Source: Linum tenue (Eukaryota > Streptophyta > Magnoliopsida > Malpighiales > Linaceae). Taken from it: a DNA stretch of 64,000 nt. Below are positions 19,718 through 30,982 of the stretch, one piece after another. Where the stretch lies: contig CAMGYJ010000004.1 of assembly GCA_946122785.1 (NCBI GenBank), forward strand, positions 9,818,150 through 9,882,149, in the 5' to 3' direction. The stretch's first letter is position 1. Each line of letters opens with the position of its first letter. The notes under the pieces were generated by a model. The model was given only the letters and a program-made list of their open reading frames with translations. It did no database searches and had not been told where the DNA came from. The position numbers and the translations under genes were made by a program.

Positions 19718-21600
19718 TTCGGCGAAGAAGGTAATCTTTCTCCTTCCTCTCATATTTCTACTGATCCATCGCTGGAATTGCGGGCTTCTAACGACGAGGG
19801 AAGTGGCGGAGTTCCATCGACGTCGTTGTATGATGTCGACGCCGGTCGTGATTTCCTTCACGCCTATCCAGATGCCGGCGAAGCCGGTGGGTCAAGTTTG
19901 GGAGCTAGGGGAGTGTTGATCATCCTTCGAGACGTCGCCGGCGGTGTCTCGTCATCTTCTGGCGGGGCGGTGGAGATTTCGGATACTGAGTGTGACCCGC
20001 CTCGCGAGATGGTTCCCATCGCCATTCCTCGCGTTTCCAAGGTCATGAGTCAGTTGGGGCCGCGCTACATCAACACTCAATACACGGTTTTGGACTGGGC
20101 GGAGATGTTCGACCCTCATCCCTTCCCTAGCGATAATTTGGTGCGCGGCCCGGACCATATCTCTGTGTACGGGCGGAGAGAGGTTGAGGAGATTGTGCGT
20201 GGGTTGGGGTTGCCCCCCTCTTGGAAGTATGCGGTACCGTCCGCGCGGAGCCGAATTGGGAACTGCCCCCCTGGGTGGTTTGGTATTTATACTAAGTACT
20301 TGCGAATGGGGTTTAAGTTCCTGGTGGACCCTCTAGTGTGTGCCCTACTTCAGATGCTGAAGTGCTCAATCTCTCGCCTGTCGCCGTCCGTAATGATGCA
20401 CGCGTCTATGTTCCGACTTGTATGCAAGCGGTGAGGCCTGACGCCGACTTATGGCTTGTTTCGAAAATTCTACAAGATGAAGGCCCCAACGGAGAAGAGT
20501 AAGAGCGATTGTTTGTCGCTAAAGCGGTGCGACAAGAGGCCTGAAAAGTATGTCTATGGCTCGCCCAAGCTTGACAAGAACTAGTTTGAGCAGTTCTTCT
20601 TTGTGAATCCTACTTCCGGGGAGTGGGCTAGCGAACATGTTGACGAGCCAACTGTTTGGAAGGATGGCAGCGTGAAGGGGTTTGAGTCGGATGTGGGTGC
20701 TTATGACCGCTTGGAGGATGAATATGAAATGCTTCTCAAGGAGAAGATTGACCTCTATCACAAAGGAGTCTGCGCGGTTCGTCTGGCAGAGTTGTTTAAC
20801 GATGGTTAGTTCCTTCTTTTGTCTGTGTATTCTGTAGTATTAACGGACTTCTTGCTACTTATTGTTGCAGGCGTTGCCTACTCGACCGTGGCGAGCATGA
20901 TGTCTTTGGATGATATTGTGAAGCCCCGCGCAGAAAAGAAGAGGAAGGAAGCGAATCGTCCTGTGGCGGCGGAGCGAGCGAGCAAGGTTGCTCGCGCTAC
21001 GGAGAAGGTGCCGCGGAAAGTTAAAGACAAGGAGTTTCGAGTGGGCAAGCCTCCACTTCCAGATAAAGCGATCGCTGGTGGTTCATCTGGGCACGCTGTG
21101 CAACAGACGCTACAAGATATGCCTGGGTTCGAAACGCTTGTTTCCACCCACTTTCGAGACGTGCGTATTCATTCTGCTGCCGCATCGCCTTTGACTGCCA
21201 CATTGTCTTTGAGCATTCCTCTGTGGATGGAGAACACCGACCCACTCCACTACCTTGTGCAGATCCACTTTGCGGTGAGTGGCACTTTACGTGTGGGCGC
21301 GATGTTCAACTTGTATTCTGCTTCTCTTTTTCCTTCTTCTTCTTCTTCTTCTTCTTCTTCTTCTTCTTCTTCTTCTTCTTCTTTAAAGCATGTGGCGGGT
21401 TTGTTCCTTTGTGTAGGGTTTGCTGGCAACATTCTACGCCCAACAAGAGTGGGCCAATGACACCGCTATGTTGAAAGCGGAAGTGGACAAGAGCATTCAG
21501 ATCGAGGGCAAGGTGGCAGGGGCTGAGGCCATTGAGCGGCTTGGTCTTCTGCAGAATAGTAAGTTGTCTGATGAATCACCAACTCAACCACCTTAACCGA
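19718..21600 (+). pseudogene. 'Putative gypsy type transposon' domain protein, intron-containing
   Basis: Residues from about 19985 to 20430 carry the conserved pattern of this plant domain (PF04195-like): NCPPGWFGIYTKYLRMGF ... LVDPLVCALLQML ... LSPSVMMHASMF. Coding sequence then continues in other frames to FFFVNPTSGEWASE. Introns are supported by frame continuity: 20805-20870 (GTTAGT..TTGCAG, phase 1) and 21275-21416 (GTGAGT..GTGTAG, phase 0, holding a TTC microsatellite), with a further GTAAGT donor at 21559. Exons 2-3 are Lys/Ala rich, possibly coiled coil. A frameshift near 20430 and a TAG at 20582-20584 break it. The ATG at 19709 lies in the copia-side junction and may not be native. 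Confidence 0.6.
21331..21384 (+). repeat. (TTC)n microsatellite
   Basis: About 17 TTC units lie inside the second intron of the transposon-protein pseudogene, in the pyrimidine-rich part upstream of the acceptor. Confidence 0.95.
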
Positions 21601-21654
21601 TTAGAATAAAGTGGCGGCACAAGGGCAGTCACTGCACCACAGAATTCCCACCTA

Positions 21655-21963
21655 AGTAATTATCTAAATCAACCAATTAATTTGCGTAAGTTGTCCATAA
21701 GACGATCTTCTTAGTTTCGCTGGAGTCGATGAAAGTGTTTCATGCATGTTAGTTCTTCCTTCTATTTTCATGGTTCGTTGCTTTTTGTGTCTTAAATGTC
21801 GTGTGAACTTTTCTTATAAGCGTGATATACAAGTTAACTGGCTTAGATATTATTTAAGTGATTCGAACTTGAGACCTCCAAATTTAAAACTAGTGGTATT
21901 AGTTATTACAACTAGACCAATCATTGCTGGTCGATTGTCCAATAATGAACTTTTTTTTAATAT
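21655..21963 (+). repeat. Copy C of the upstream block, left part
   Basis: Matches copies A and B from 'aatcaaccaatt' and 'gtccataagacgatcttctt' to 'aattttttttaatatt'. The match resumes at 29212 after a 7.2-kb insertion. Confidence 0.6.
21780..21919 (-). mobile_element. tRNA-derived SINE remnant
   Basis: On the minus strand an A-box-like TGGTCTAGTTG (21909-21919) and a B-box-like AGTTCGAATC (21860-21869) are about 40 nt apart, as in RNA polymerase III promoters of tRNA-derived SINEs. Related sequence is present in copies A (about 430-565) and B (13905-13950), so the SINE predates the duplication of the block. Confidence 0.5.
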
Positions 21964-22194
21964 TCCCTATGTTTGGCCCGGCTTTTAGAAGTGCTTTTCG
22001 GCTTTAAAAGCTTAAGCGGGGCCAAACACCTCTAAAATCTCGGCTTTTGAAAAGCTGAAAAGCGCTTTTGTATAACATAAAAGATGAAGCTCCGATTTGG
22101 AGCTTCTACGAAATGCTGTTTTGAAAATACAAGATTATCCTTATCATATTTTAATCTTATTTCAGAAAATATAATTTTATTTCATTTCAATTAT

Positions 22195-23390
22195 TGACTC
22201 GCTAAAACACAACTCCTAACAATGGCCAAGTGTAACCAATGAAAGGGACTGCAGTATAGTGGCTCAAGTAATAAATATCGAATCCACGGGTCTCTAGAGT
22301 TACTATTACTCAGCTTCAGTTCGTTATCTAGCAAAACAGATTAAGTTGAAAGAACTAAAACTACTCTAGCAAACTACAGTTAAAGTTAATCTAATTACAG
22401 GTTGGGAACTCACTTAGGTATGATTCCCCCTAGCCACTAGCCAGATTAACGATCGATGATTTCTAACTTGTTTCACTTCATTCACAATGCGGAGAATCCT
22501 TGACTAGACCTTGAGTCTCGACTAAAGGAACAAGGCCCTCTTGAGTCAATTGCCTAGAGGGACGTATCCTTCTCTAGAACAATCGATCAAGGCGTTCTGA
22601 ACTAGACTCCTTCTATCGAATGAGGTTCTCAATCGATACAAAGCAGTGAATCAACCCTCGACTAAAGCAATCGATCCACTACTATCAATCTATGGTGCTC
22701 TATTGACCTAATCAGGTATTCGCTCTCATAGGATCAAAGCAGAATCAATAATCTCGACTAAAGCAGAATTGAATCATGAAAACATGCATAGATTGAATAT
22801 GAACTCAAGATTATCAAGTCAGAGTACTCATAAAATCATCCAATCAAACAAACATAGCTAGGGTTCCTCAAAACCTAAGTGAAGGGAAGTTACTCCATAG
22901 AGAAGAGAGAGACTGTAGTAAGAATCTTCAGATGATCAGTCTTCAAGTCCGGGTTTGTTCCTCGAGCTTCCAAGGCAAAGAAATCCTCCAATTCCACTCT
23001 TAGAATGCCCTCAAATCGCCCTCTCTTTCTTTGGTTCGTCCCTTGGGTGTTTGGGATCCAAAACCCAGCTCCCCCTCTCCTTTGGCTCGAATTTGGGTTA
23101 AAAAACCCGATTCTGGGCAAAACACGGTCGCGGGCACGGCCGTGCTTTGCTTTTGACCGCCCGTGTTTTGCCCCGTGTTAAAAACACGCTCGGTCGCGTC
23201 GGTCAAAACACGGTCATGCCTAAATATGGGCACGGCCGTGTTTTGATTTAGGCGCGCCCGTGTTTTTACTGCCGAACCTGTTCCCCTATATTCAATGCTT
23301 CGTTTCTCCCTCGTCCGGACTCCGAATCAGTCGCCGTTTGATCCCAGACGCTCGTAGTCTCGTCCTCTTTCTTTGCATGACAAGCTTGCA
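22195..23390 (-). repeat. Extra partial LTR of element A
   Basis: Matches the first 1196 bp of the 1442-bp LTR (plus-strand order) and then stops at 'caagcttgca', followed by 'aaaact' and the next LTR. That hexamer is the same spacer found between the primer site and the LTR at 27494-27499, so internal sequence once lay between these two LTRs. Confidence 0.9.
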
Positions 23391-23396
23391 AAAACT

Positions 23397-24838
23397 TGAC
23401 TCGCTAAAACACAACTCCTGACAATGGCCAAGTGTAACCAATGAAAGGGACTGCAGTATAGTGGCTCAAGTAATAAATATCGAATCCACGGGTCTCTAGA
23501 GTTACTATTACTCAGCTTCAGTTTGTTATCTAGCAAAACAGATTAAGTTGAAAGAACTAAAACTACTCTAGCAAACTACAGTTAAAGTTAATCTAATTAC
23601 AGGTTGGGAACTCACTTAGGTATGATTCCCCCTAGCCACTAGCCAGATTAACGATCGATGATTTCTAACTTGTTTCACTTCATTCACAATGCGGAGAATC
23701 CTTGACTAGACCTTGAGTCTCGACTAAAGGAATAAGGCCCTCTTGATTCAATTGCCTAGAGGGACGTATCCTTCTCTAGAACAATCGATCAAGGCGTTCT
23801 GAACTAGACTCCTTCTATCGAATGAGGTTCTCAATCGATACAAAGCAGTGAATCAACCCTCGACTAAAGCAATCGATCCACTACTATCAATCTATGGTGC
23901 TCTATTGACCTAATCAGGTATTCGCTCTCATAGGATCAAAGCAAAATCAATAATCTCGACTAAAGCAGAATTGAATCATGAAAACATGCATAGATTGAAT
24001 ATGAACTCAAGATTATGAAGTCAGAGTACTCATAAAATCATCCAATCAAACAAACATAGCTAGGGTTCCTCAAAACCTAAGTGAAGGGAAGTTACTCCAT
24101 AGAGAAGAGAGAGACTGCAGTAAGAATCTTCAGATGATCAGTCTTCAAGTCCGGGTTTGTTCCTCGAGCTTCCAAGGCAAAGAAATCCTCCAATTCCACT
24201 CTTAGAATGCCCTCAAATCGCCCTCTCTTTCTTTGGTTCGTCCCTTGGGTGTTTGGGATCCAAAACCCAGCTCCCCCTCTCCTTTGGCTCGAATTTGGGT
24301 TAAAAAACCCGATTCTGGGCAAAACACGGTCGCGGGCACGGCCGTGCTTTGCTTTTGACCGCCCGTGTTTTGCCCCGTGTTAAAAACACGCTCGGTCGCG
24401 TCGGTCAAAACACGGTCATGCCTAAATATGGGCACGGCCGTGTTTTGATTTAGGCGCGCCCGTGTTTTTACTGCCGAACCTGTTCCCCTATATTCAATGC
24501 TTCGTTTCTCCCTCGTCCGGACTCCGAATCAGTCGCCGTTTGATCCCAGACGCTCGTAGTCTCGTCCTCTTTCTTTGAATGACAAGCTTGCATGATTCTT
24601 TGTCCATAAAGTGAGGTAGAAATCCATTCTTCTTCAGGTCATGCCCGAGTTTCTGCTCCCGAATCGCCAATTGATCTCTGATTGACTTGAAACTTGCGCC
24701 TATGCTTCACTTTATGTGCTAGGACCTGAAATGTGACAAAGGAACACAACCTAGCGTAAAATAGGCCAAAGACACGGTAATTCAAGCTCAAACAATCAAG
24801 AAACAAAGGGGAAAACATGTGCAAATACCGAGTCATCA
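23397..24838 (-). repeat. 3' LTR of element A
   Basis: This full 1442-bp LTR is near identical to 27500-28941. It contains palindromic motifs such as 'gcacggccgtg' and 'aacacggtc' in a 160-bp cluster (about 24310-24470). Short ORFs in it recur in every LTR copy and are not genes. Confidence 0.9.
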
Positions 24839-24840
24839 AA

Positions 24841-25960
24841 TCCCCCCACACTTAACCGTTTGCTTGTCCCCAAGCAAACCTAACTCAAACCAATGCAGCT
24901 CTCCAGAACTCTATAGCAACAAACAACCCCGATCTTCGGTAGAGGACTTTCTAGATCATAAAGCAGCTTACGAGGTCAACTGGTCTTCTAAGACGTCCCC
25001 TATCTTTCTCAATGCGAGTACTAGACTCAAGCCAGGATCATGAGAAAAAGTAGAAGTAAGACAGTCAGTTCATGGATAAAGGGACTCACACCATTCACAA
25101 CCAAGGACTCGTTGTACCGGGGTGCTCTTTCACTTCATTTCACCGTTGGAACCCCTTTTTCACTTTCATTTTACTTACTTTTTTTTCCTTTTTATTCACT
25201 TGGCGGGGGTTCCAACTGCAGTCTTTTGCACGGTCGACCCTTATTAGTCGAGCAAGAGCAATTTCTGTACATCTGGCGCTCGCCAGAGTACTTCTTTTAA
25301 CTCCTTTTCCTCAACTCGTGTGGAGGGTCAATGAAATTAAGGGGGGTCGGAAGCTCTATCCGTGCCCTTAAAAACACATCCTCGAGTAGGCAAACCGTTC
25401 AACGGGTGAAAATTTTACTTGTACTAGAGACAGCTTAGCTTCACCTTGTAGGAGTACCCCACTAAGGATCACTAAAATCTCTTCCAAAACCCGATTTTGT
25501 GCAATGAACGATGCCACACACGTTGGGCTTACCCCATGTTTAAGATTTCGATGATTTCGACATGGAGGACCAACTGCTTTCCATTTTCTATATGAGCACC
25601 CTGTTCGATACACGAGTCCAAAACACAATCCACATAGAGTCACCATTACCACATGAATTCAACGGTCCTAGCTCCACTAATTCACAAAATCAACTGGCAC
25701 AGCAAAGAGCTAGATAGGAAAAATCTTATACTTCAACATCCTCCATAGTGCTACACTACCTCCCTAGGTTGCACATTACTATAGAGACTGTCAATTCAAA
25801 GCATACTGAGCAGGCAATTTGCAAGGAAACACGTACTTGGAGCCCTCAAATCGAAATTTGGGCAGTGGACTAGGCTCCAAGCACACAAACAGCCAACCAT
25901 TGACACGCATACATAATCGAACATCCCCCCACACTTAAGCACGACATTGTCCTCAATGGA
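24841..25960 (-). other. Paired hairpin-polypurine modules of element A
   Basis: Module 1, next to the 3' LTR: the minus strand reads GTTTGCTT-GGGGAC-AAGCAAAC (24858-24879, 8-bp stem), then AGTGTGGGGGGA at the LTR border. Module 2, 1.1 kb upstream: CATTG-AGGA-CAATG (25945-25958) then AAGTGTGGGGGGATGT (25923-25940). The first is the expected 3' polypurine tract for plus-strand priming; the second could act as an internal one. The sequence between them is non-coding but resembles the same region of elements B and D. Confidence 0.65.
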
Positions 25961-26219
25961 GGAAAGATAAGGAGGGTAGAACGAAGTTACCAGATCAAGG
26001 GTGAATGATGGTGGACGGGGCAGGCGATGTATTCCAGGAGGAGAGAGTAATCAGAACACAAACACCACACAAAATCTCACAAAGGTTGAGTTATTGACTC
26101 TAAAATCAAAGAACAAAACTGACTCAACCGAAGAGTAATAGAGAAAGAAATGCAAACCGACTGGTTGGGTTTGCCTCCCAACAAGCGCTTCTTTCACGTC
26201 GTGAGCCGGACGATGGCTC

Positions 26220-27359
26220 CTAAGTTTCGGTCCACGCTAGAACCTCCTTGAAGTTGAGGTTCTCGTCGATGAGGTGGAGTCTCAAGTCACGAGCATGTGG
26301 TGTGGCAGGTGATGAAGGCTCGTGTACTTGATGCAGATGAAGTCTCCACCCTCGAGACCTCTTCTTCTCTTCTCTCGTCTCATTACCCCAAACCAGATAA
26401 GACAACATCGATTGGCCACCATCGCGTCCACCAAGAGGGACCGATGTCGATGTGGCCTTGGTCTGGCAAAGAGACACTGCAAATGGGTCCTTGCCAAGCA
26501 GCTCCTCGAAGTTTGGTGGAGATATCACATGTAACTCATGGCCGGTGCAAGCCTCTTCCACCTCAACTTCGTCCTCGGCCTGGACGCCAATTGCTCCTTC
26601 AACCTCCCTTCCTTCTTCATGTGGTATCACCCCTGGGAAATGATCAAGAACTCCTCCTGCTTCGCTTTCGTCATCCTCCACAACCTCTTTCTGCACCCTT
26701 TCTTGCTCTTCTTCTTCTAGCACGGATTGGAGAGCAAGTTGCCAAGCAATTTCTTTCATGAGATCTTCTTGCATCTCCTCACTCATGCCCACCTCTTCGA
26801 AGCTCAGTGTGGGATGTGGGAAAGGGTGGTCGGCTACGACAGGACATTCCTGATCATGATCATCACGGGAGCTCTCCGTGACAACTTCTGTGTGCTCCCT
26901 AATGTCCGTGTAGCCTTCTTCTTCCTCCTCCTCTTCTTGTATGGTAGCAGAAGGGTGATCTTGAGCAAGTTGTGCACAAACTTGCTCAACCCACTCTGTT
27001 TGCTTCGCTGAGCGTTGAACAGCCTCCTCCATATCACGGAGATATGAGGGATCGGAAGAGGGAAGGGCTTGGATTTGATGATCCATCCTGGAGCATATTC
27101 TCTCAGAGGCTCGAGTAAACTGCTCCAGGAGTAACTCCAGCTCCGATGGCCCTTCTGGTTGTGGGAGAAATTCTTCTTGATAATGAGGTTGTTCTTGATA
27201 TGCCCAGGGGTCCGGTTGTTCTCCGTAGTAAGGGGGTTGGTACTGGAACCCGAATCCATAGTCTTCTCCTCCTTGATTGCTCCAGGGGGTCTCGGGGTAA
27301 TACCACTCGGGTGGTGGTGGATACCCCCAATGATTGGAGAAGCCACGAGGATCATTGAT
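26220..27359 (-). CDS. Acidic ORF of element A (gag-position protein, function unknown)
   Basis: The open frame runs from a stop at 27360-27362 to 26220 (380 codons); the first ATG in this frame is at 27086, so the true start is uncertain. The N-terminal 90 residues are aromatic and proline rich (WGYPPPPEWYYPE, YQPPYYGEQPDPWAY). Next is a helical part (ELELLLEQFTRASERI). The rest is strongly acidic with poly-Glu (EEEEEEEG, LEEEEQERVQKEVVEDDE). No zinc knuckle or enzyme motif is visible. The position after the primer site suggests a gag-derived protein reshaped in a non-autonomous element. Confidence 0.55.
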   Translation of the reverse strand: MNDPRGFSNHWGYPPPPEWYYPETPWSNQGGEDYGFGFQYQPPYYGEQPDPWAYQEQPHYQEEFLPQPEGPSELELLLEQFTRASERICSRMDHQIQALPSSDPSYLRDMEEAVQRSAKQTEWVEQVCAQLAQDHPSATIQEEEEEEEGYTDIREHTEVVTESSRDDHDQECPVVADHPFPHPTLSFEEVGMSEEMQEDLMKEIAWQLALQSVLEEEEQERVQKEVVEDDESEAGGVLDHFPGVIPHEEGREVEGAIGVQAEDEVEVEEACTGHELHVISPPNFEELLGKDPFAVSLCQTKATSTSVPLGGRDGGQSMLSYLVWGNETREEKKRSRGWRLHLHQVHEPSSPATPHARDLRLHLIDENLNFKEVLAWTET

Positions 27360-27475
27360 TCAAATCTGCACCAACAAAAACAAAAACACCCAAGTGAAAA
27401 GCAAGGGTGGAAAAGAAAAGAAAGAAAAAAAAAACTAAATTAACAAACTTCTGCCTTTCCTAATAATCTAGAAAT

Positions 27476-27493
27476 TCCCCGGCAACGGCGCCA
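27476..27493 (-). other. Primer-binding site of element A (tRNA-Asp)
   Basis: The plus strand 'tccccggcaacggcgcca' equals the 3' end of plant tRNA-Asp including CCA, so the minus strand can bind that tRNA. It is 6 nt from the 5' LTR, as in element D. Confidence 0.9.
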
Positions 27494-27499
27494 AAAACT

Positions 27500-28941
27500 T
27501 GACTCGCTAAAACACAACTCCTAACAATGGCCAAGTGTAACCAATGAAAGGGACTGCAGTATAGTGGCTCAAGTAATAAATATCGAATCCACGGGTCTCT
27601 AGAGTTACTATTACTCAGCTTCAGTTCGTTATCTAGCAAAACAGATTAAGTTGAAAGAACTAAAACTACTCTAGCAAACTACAGTTAAAGTTAATCTAAT
27701 TACAGGTTGGGAACTCACTTAGGTATGATTCCCCCTAGCCACTAGCCAGATTAACGATCGATGATTTCTAACTTGTTTCACTTCATTCACAATGCGGAGA
27801 ATCCTTGACTAGACCTTGAGTCTCGACTAAAGGAACAAGGCCCTCTTGAGTCAATTGCCTAGAGGGACGTATCCTTCTCTGGAACAATCGATCAAGGCGT
27901 TCTGAACTAGACTCCTTCTATCGAATGAGGTTCTCAATCGATACAAAGCAGTGAATCAACCCTCGACTAAAGCAATCGATCCACTACTATCAATCTATGG
28001 TGCTCTATTGACCTAATCAGGTATTCGCTCTCATAGGATCAAAGCAGAATCAATAATCTCGACTAAAGCAGAATTGAATCATGAAAACATGCATAGATTG
28101 AATATGAACTCAAGATTATCAAGTCAGAGTACTCATAAAATCATCCAATCAAACAAACATAGCTAGGGTTCCTCAAAACCTAAGTGAAGGGAAGTTACTC
28201 CATAGAGAAGAGAGAGACTGCAGTAAGAATCTTCAGATGATCAGTCTTCAAGTCCGGGCTTGTTCCTCGAGCTTCCAAGGCAAAGAAATCCTCCAATTCC
28301 ACTCTTAGAATGCCCTCAAATCGCCCTCTCTTTCTTTGGTTCGTCCCTTGGGTGTTTGGGATCCAAAACCCAGCTCCCCCTCTCCTTTGGCTCGAATTTG
28401 GGTTAAAAAACCCGATTCTGGGCAAAACACGGTCGCGGGCACGGCCGTGCTTTGCTTTTGACCGCCCGTGTTTTGCCCCGTGTTAAAAACACGCTCGGTC
28501 GCGTCGGTCAAAACACGGTCATGCCTAAATATGGGCACGGCCGTGTTTTGATTTAGGCGCGCCCGTGTTTTTACTGCCGAACCAGTTCCCCTATATTCAA
28601 TGCTTCGTTTCTCCCTCGTCCGGACTCCGAATCAGTCGCCGTTTGATCCCAGAAGCTCGTAGTCTCGTCCTCTTTCTTTGCATGACAAGCTTGCATGATT
28701 CTTTGTCCATAAAGTGAGGTTGAAATCCATTCTTCTTCAGGTCATGCCCGAGTTTCTGCTCCCGAATCGCCAATTGATCTCTGATTGACTTGAAACTTGC
28801 GCCTATGCTTCACTTTATGTGCTAGGACCTGAAATGTGACAAAGGAACACAACCTAGCGTAAAATAGGCCAAAGACACGGTAATTCAAGCTCAAACAATC
28901 AAGAAACAAAGGGGAAAACATGTGCAAATACCGAGTCATCA
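27500..28941 (-). repeat. 5' LTR of element A
   Basis: This full 1442-bp LTR is near identical to 23397-24838, so the insertion is recent. It is followed by the target duplication 'attat'. Confidence 0.92.
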
Positions 28942-29211
28942 ATTATTATAAAAAAAAATTATAAAATAATATTATTTAATATAAAAGAAATCTAACAAGA
29001 TCCATATTGACTACTTTTTATTGTTTATAGTTTTTATTCATATTTTATATTCTAAATCCTTTATAGTCATTTTACATAAACTCTCATATTAAAAAGAACT
29101 TCTAATAGTTTTTCAGCCAAACACTCAACTGCTTTTTTTGAAAAGTACTTCTCTATAAGCTCCAGCCAGAAACTGCTTCTGCAAAAGTTAATGCAGGGAC
29201 AAACTGAGCTA

Positions 29212-29527
29212 TTGAAGGTTTAGGGTGTATTTAGCCGGAAACAGACAGTATAGTGTGTACACGCTAGCATCAATATTTTTAGGTATCCTATGCATCCGTC
29301 TCAGGCACCAAACAAGACAAATATATGCATAATTTAAGGACGTTCCACTAATCTGCCACTTGGGCAATATTTATCAATGAAAATATAAGAACACAAAGTT
29401 GCCTAAAAGTAAAAACATTGGGGATGTGGATCCCTCGGCAAAGTAAACACTGCATGGGAATATCATTGCCCTCGCTTTGATGTTGAAAATCCTGCATTCA
29501 ATGAAGGAATAACTTGGGATTTAGGAG
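29212..29527 (+). repeat. Copy C of the upstream block, right part
   Basis: Resumes at 'attgaaggtttagg' and includes 'ggggatgtggatccctcgg' and 'ctgcatgggaatat' as in copies A and B. It then ends at the hAT-like element at 29528. The peptide-coding exons seen after copy B are not found beyond it. Confidence 0.6.
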
Positions 29528-29538
29528 TAGGGGTGGGT

Positions 29539-30982
29539 CAGAGATGGCAAATGGATTGATCCATGGATTGGTGGATTCATGGATCAAATGGATTGGATTC
29601 AATAGATTGGATCAAGTGGATTGGTGGATTATCTAAGAATCCAAATGACATCCTCAACCAAGGATCAATATGTAAAATGTGAAAAGTATAGGTACTAGAA
29701 TGTCATAATGAAAAAATTTAGTTACCAAAACGTAATATTCCAATGATATTTTTCGTATAAAAATTAAATTTTGAGTATCAAAATGTAAAATATAAAAAGT
29801 ATATATACCAAACCGTAATTTGTCATTGGATCCATGGATCAATCTAGGGATGGAAATTGGGGTGGGTGTGGTTACCCGCCCCACATTTTGCGGGTAACCA
29901 AACCCACAAATATAGAATTATGCTATCCACAACACGCCCCGCAGGAGGTAGTGGTTAACCACTACCTGCTGCGGGTTGGTTGTGGATACCCACAAAAATT
30001 TCACATTAAATATAATAATATGGTAATTAAATAGTGATGTTGTGTTTCTTCTCAAACAAATATTAAAACATACATAAAAGAAAGTTAATTAAGTGTTAAA
30101 TAAATTATAAATCTCGAATACAATAAATTAGTTAGTGTAAATTCAGAAGAGATGGATTTGGAAAGAGGTTTGAAGATAACGGAGAGGCGGAGTGACTTGT
30201 TACCAGACAAACATCATTGCATGTCATGGCTCCTTCGATGGCAACAACAACAAAACACAAAAGTGGCTCGATAAGTGGAGGCGCCCACTTTTAATGAATC
30301 GATTATTCTCCGCTCTAGATTATAGTATTGTATTGTTGGTAGCTGGTTGCATGTTGTATTGTTCGTGAGTTCGTGGAAAAATGGAGATGAGTTTGGATAT
30401 CAGACTAATATTTATCGATTATTCCACTCTTTTAACGAATCGATTAATTTATCTGACTATATCTATGGACTTGGTTTTGTTATAAAATAAACATATACCA
30501 CACAGACAATGCATATTTGATAAAAGTATCTCACATGAACATTACGTATTGACTTGCTTTGGTTTTACAGAATAAATGCGTATTTGATTTTGGTAGCTAC
30601 TTTAATTCTTAGTCTTCCAAGTTTCACAAACTAATATAACTAATGTGGTTAATAAGGGTTATAAAGTATTTTCAAGAAATAAATATAACTAATGTGGTTA
30701 ATGTGGATTTTGTGGGTAAACTGTTGTCGGTAGTGGTTAACCACTAACCACAAAACTCAATATTTGCTACCCACACCCAGCCCACTATCCACAAATTGTG
30801 GGTATGGGTATCCACAAAGTGTGTGGTTTGGTGCGGTTTGCGGGTTACCCGCAATCCACAAACCAAACTTCCACCCCTAGATCAATCCAATTGGATTTGG
30901 ATTAAATGGATTGGATTAGGTGGATATTTTTAATGGGTTGGTCGATTGGATTGGTGCATTGGATTGAGAATTGCCACCTCTA
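29539..30982. mobile_element. Middle hAT-like element of the nest
   Basis: The ends 'agagatggcaa' and 'ttgccacctcta' are inverted. Flanks 'ggtgggtc' and 'ggtgggcc' match at 7 of 8. Subterminal parts carry 'ggattggattc' repeats, as at 12860-13000. It sits 11 bp from the left end of the outer element. Confidence 0.55.
29845..30879. mobile_element. Inner hAT-like element of the nest
   Basis: The ends 'tagggatggaa' and 'ttccacccta'-type are inverted, with a perfect 8-bp target duplication 'gatcaatc' (29837-29844 and 30880-30887). Subterminal repeats such as 'gtggttaaccactac' and 'gcgggtaacc' are palindromic. It has no coding capacity. Confidence 0.75.

Larger units (their letters stand above)
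22195..28941 (-). mobile_element. LTR retrotransposon A, non-autonomous Ty3/gypsy-type with three LTRs
   Basis: The outermost ends TGACTCGC...GTCATCA are flanked by a perfect target duplication 'attat' (22190-22194 and 28942-28946). Inside are a partial LTR, a full LTR, an internal region and a full LTR. A tRNA-Asp primer site beside the right LTR sets the minus orientation. The internal region has one acidic ORF and a long non-coding 3' part, but no protease, RT or integrase. It needs enzymes from an autonomous relative such as element D. Confidence 0.9.
21964..29211. mobile_element. TIR element (MITE-like) hosting element A
   Basis: The left end 'ccctatgtttggcccggctt' and right end 'gcagggacaaactgagct' are imperfect inverted repeats, with further inverted similarity inside (agaagtgcttttcggcttt versus its complement near 29130). 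It splits copy C at the point that is continuous in copies A and B. Element A is inserted inside it. Confidence 0.5.

Noticed and set aside
27476..27493. tRNA-Asp gene fragment at 27476 and 54647
   Set aside because: Only the last 18 nt match, and both sit 6 nt from an LTR, so these are primer-binding sites.
22890..28538. Short ORFs of about 76-77 codons repeated at three places (for example 22890-23120, 24092-24322 and 28195-28425, minus) as a tandem gene family
   Set aside because: They lie at the same position in each of the three LTRs of element A; repetition reflects the LTR, not genes.
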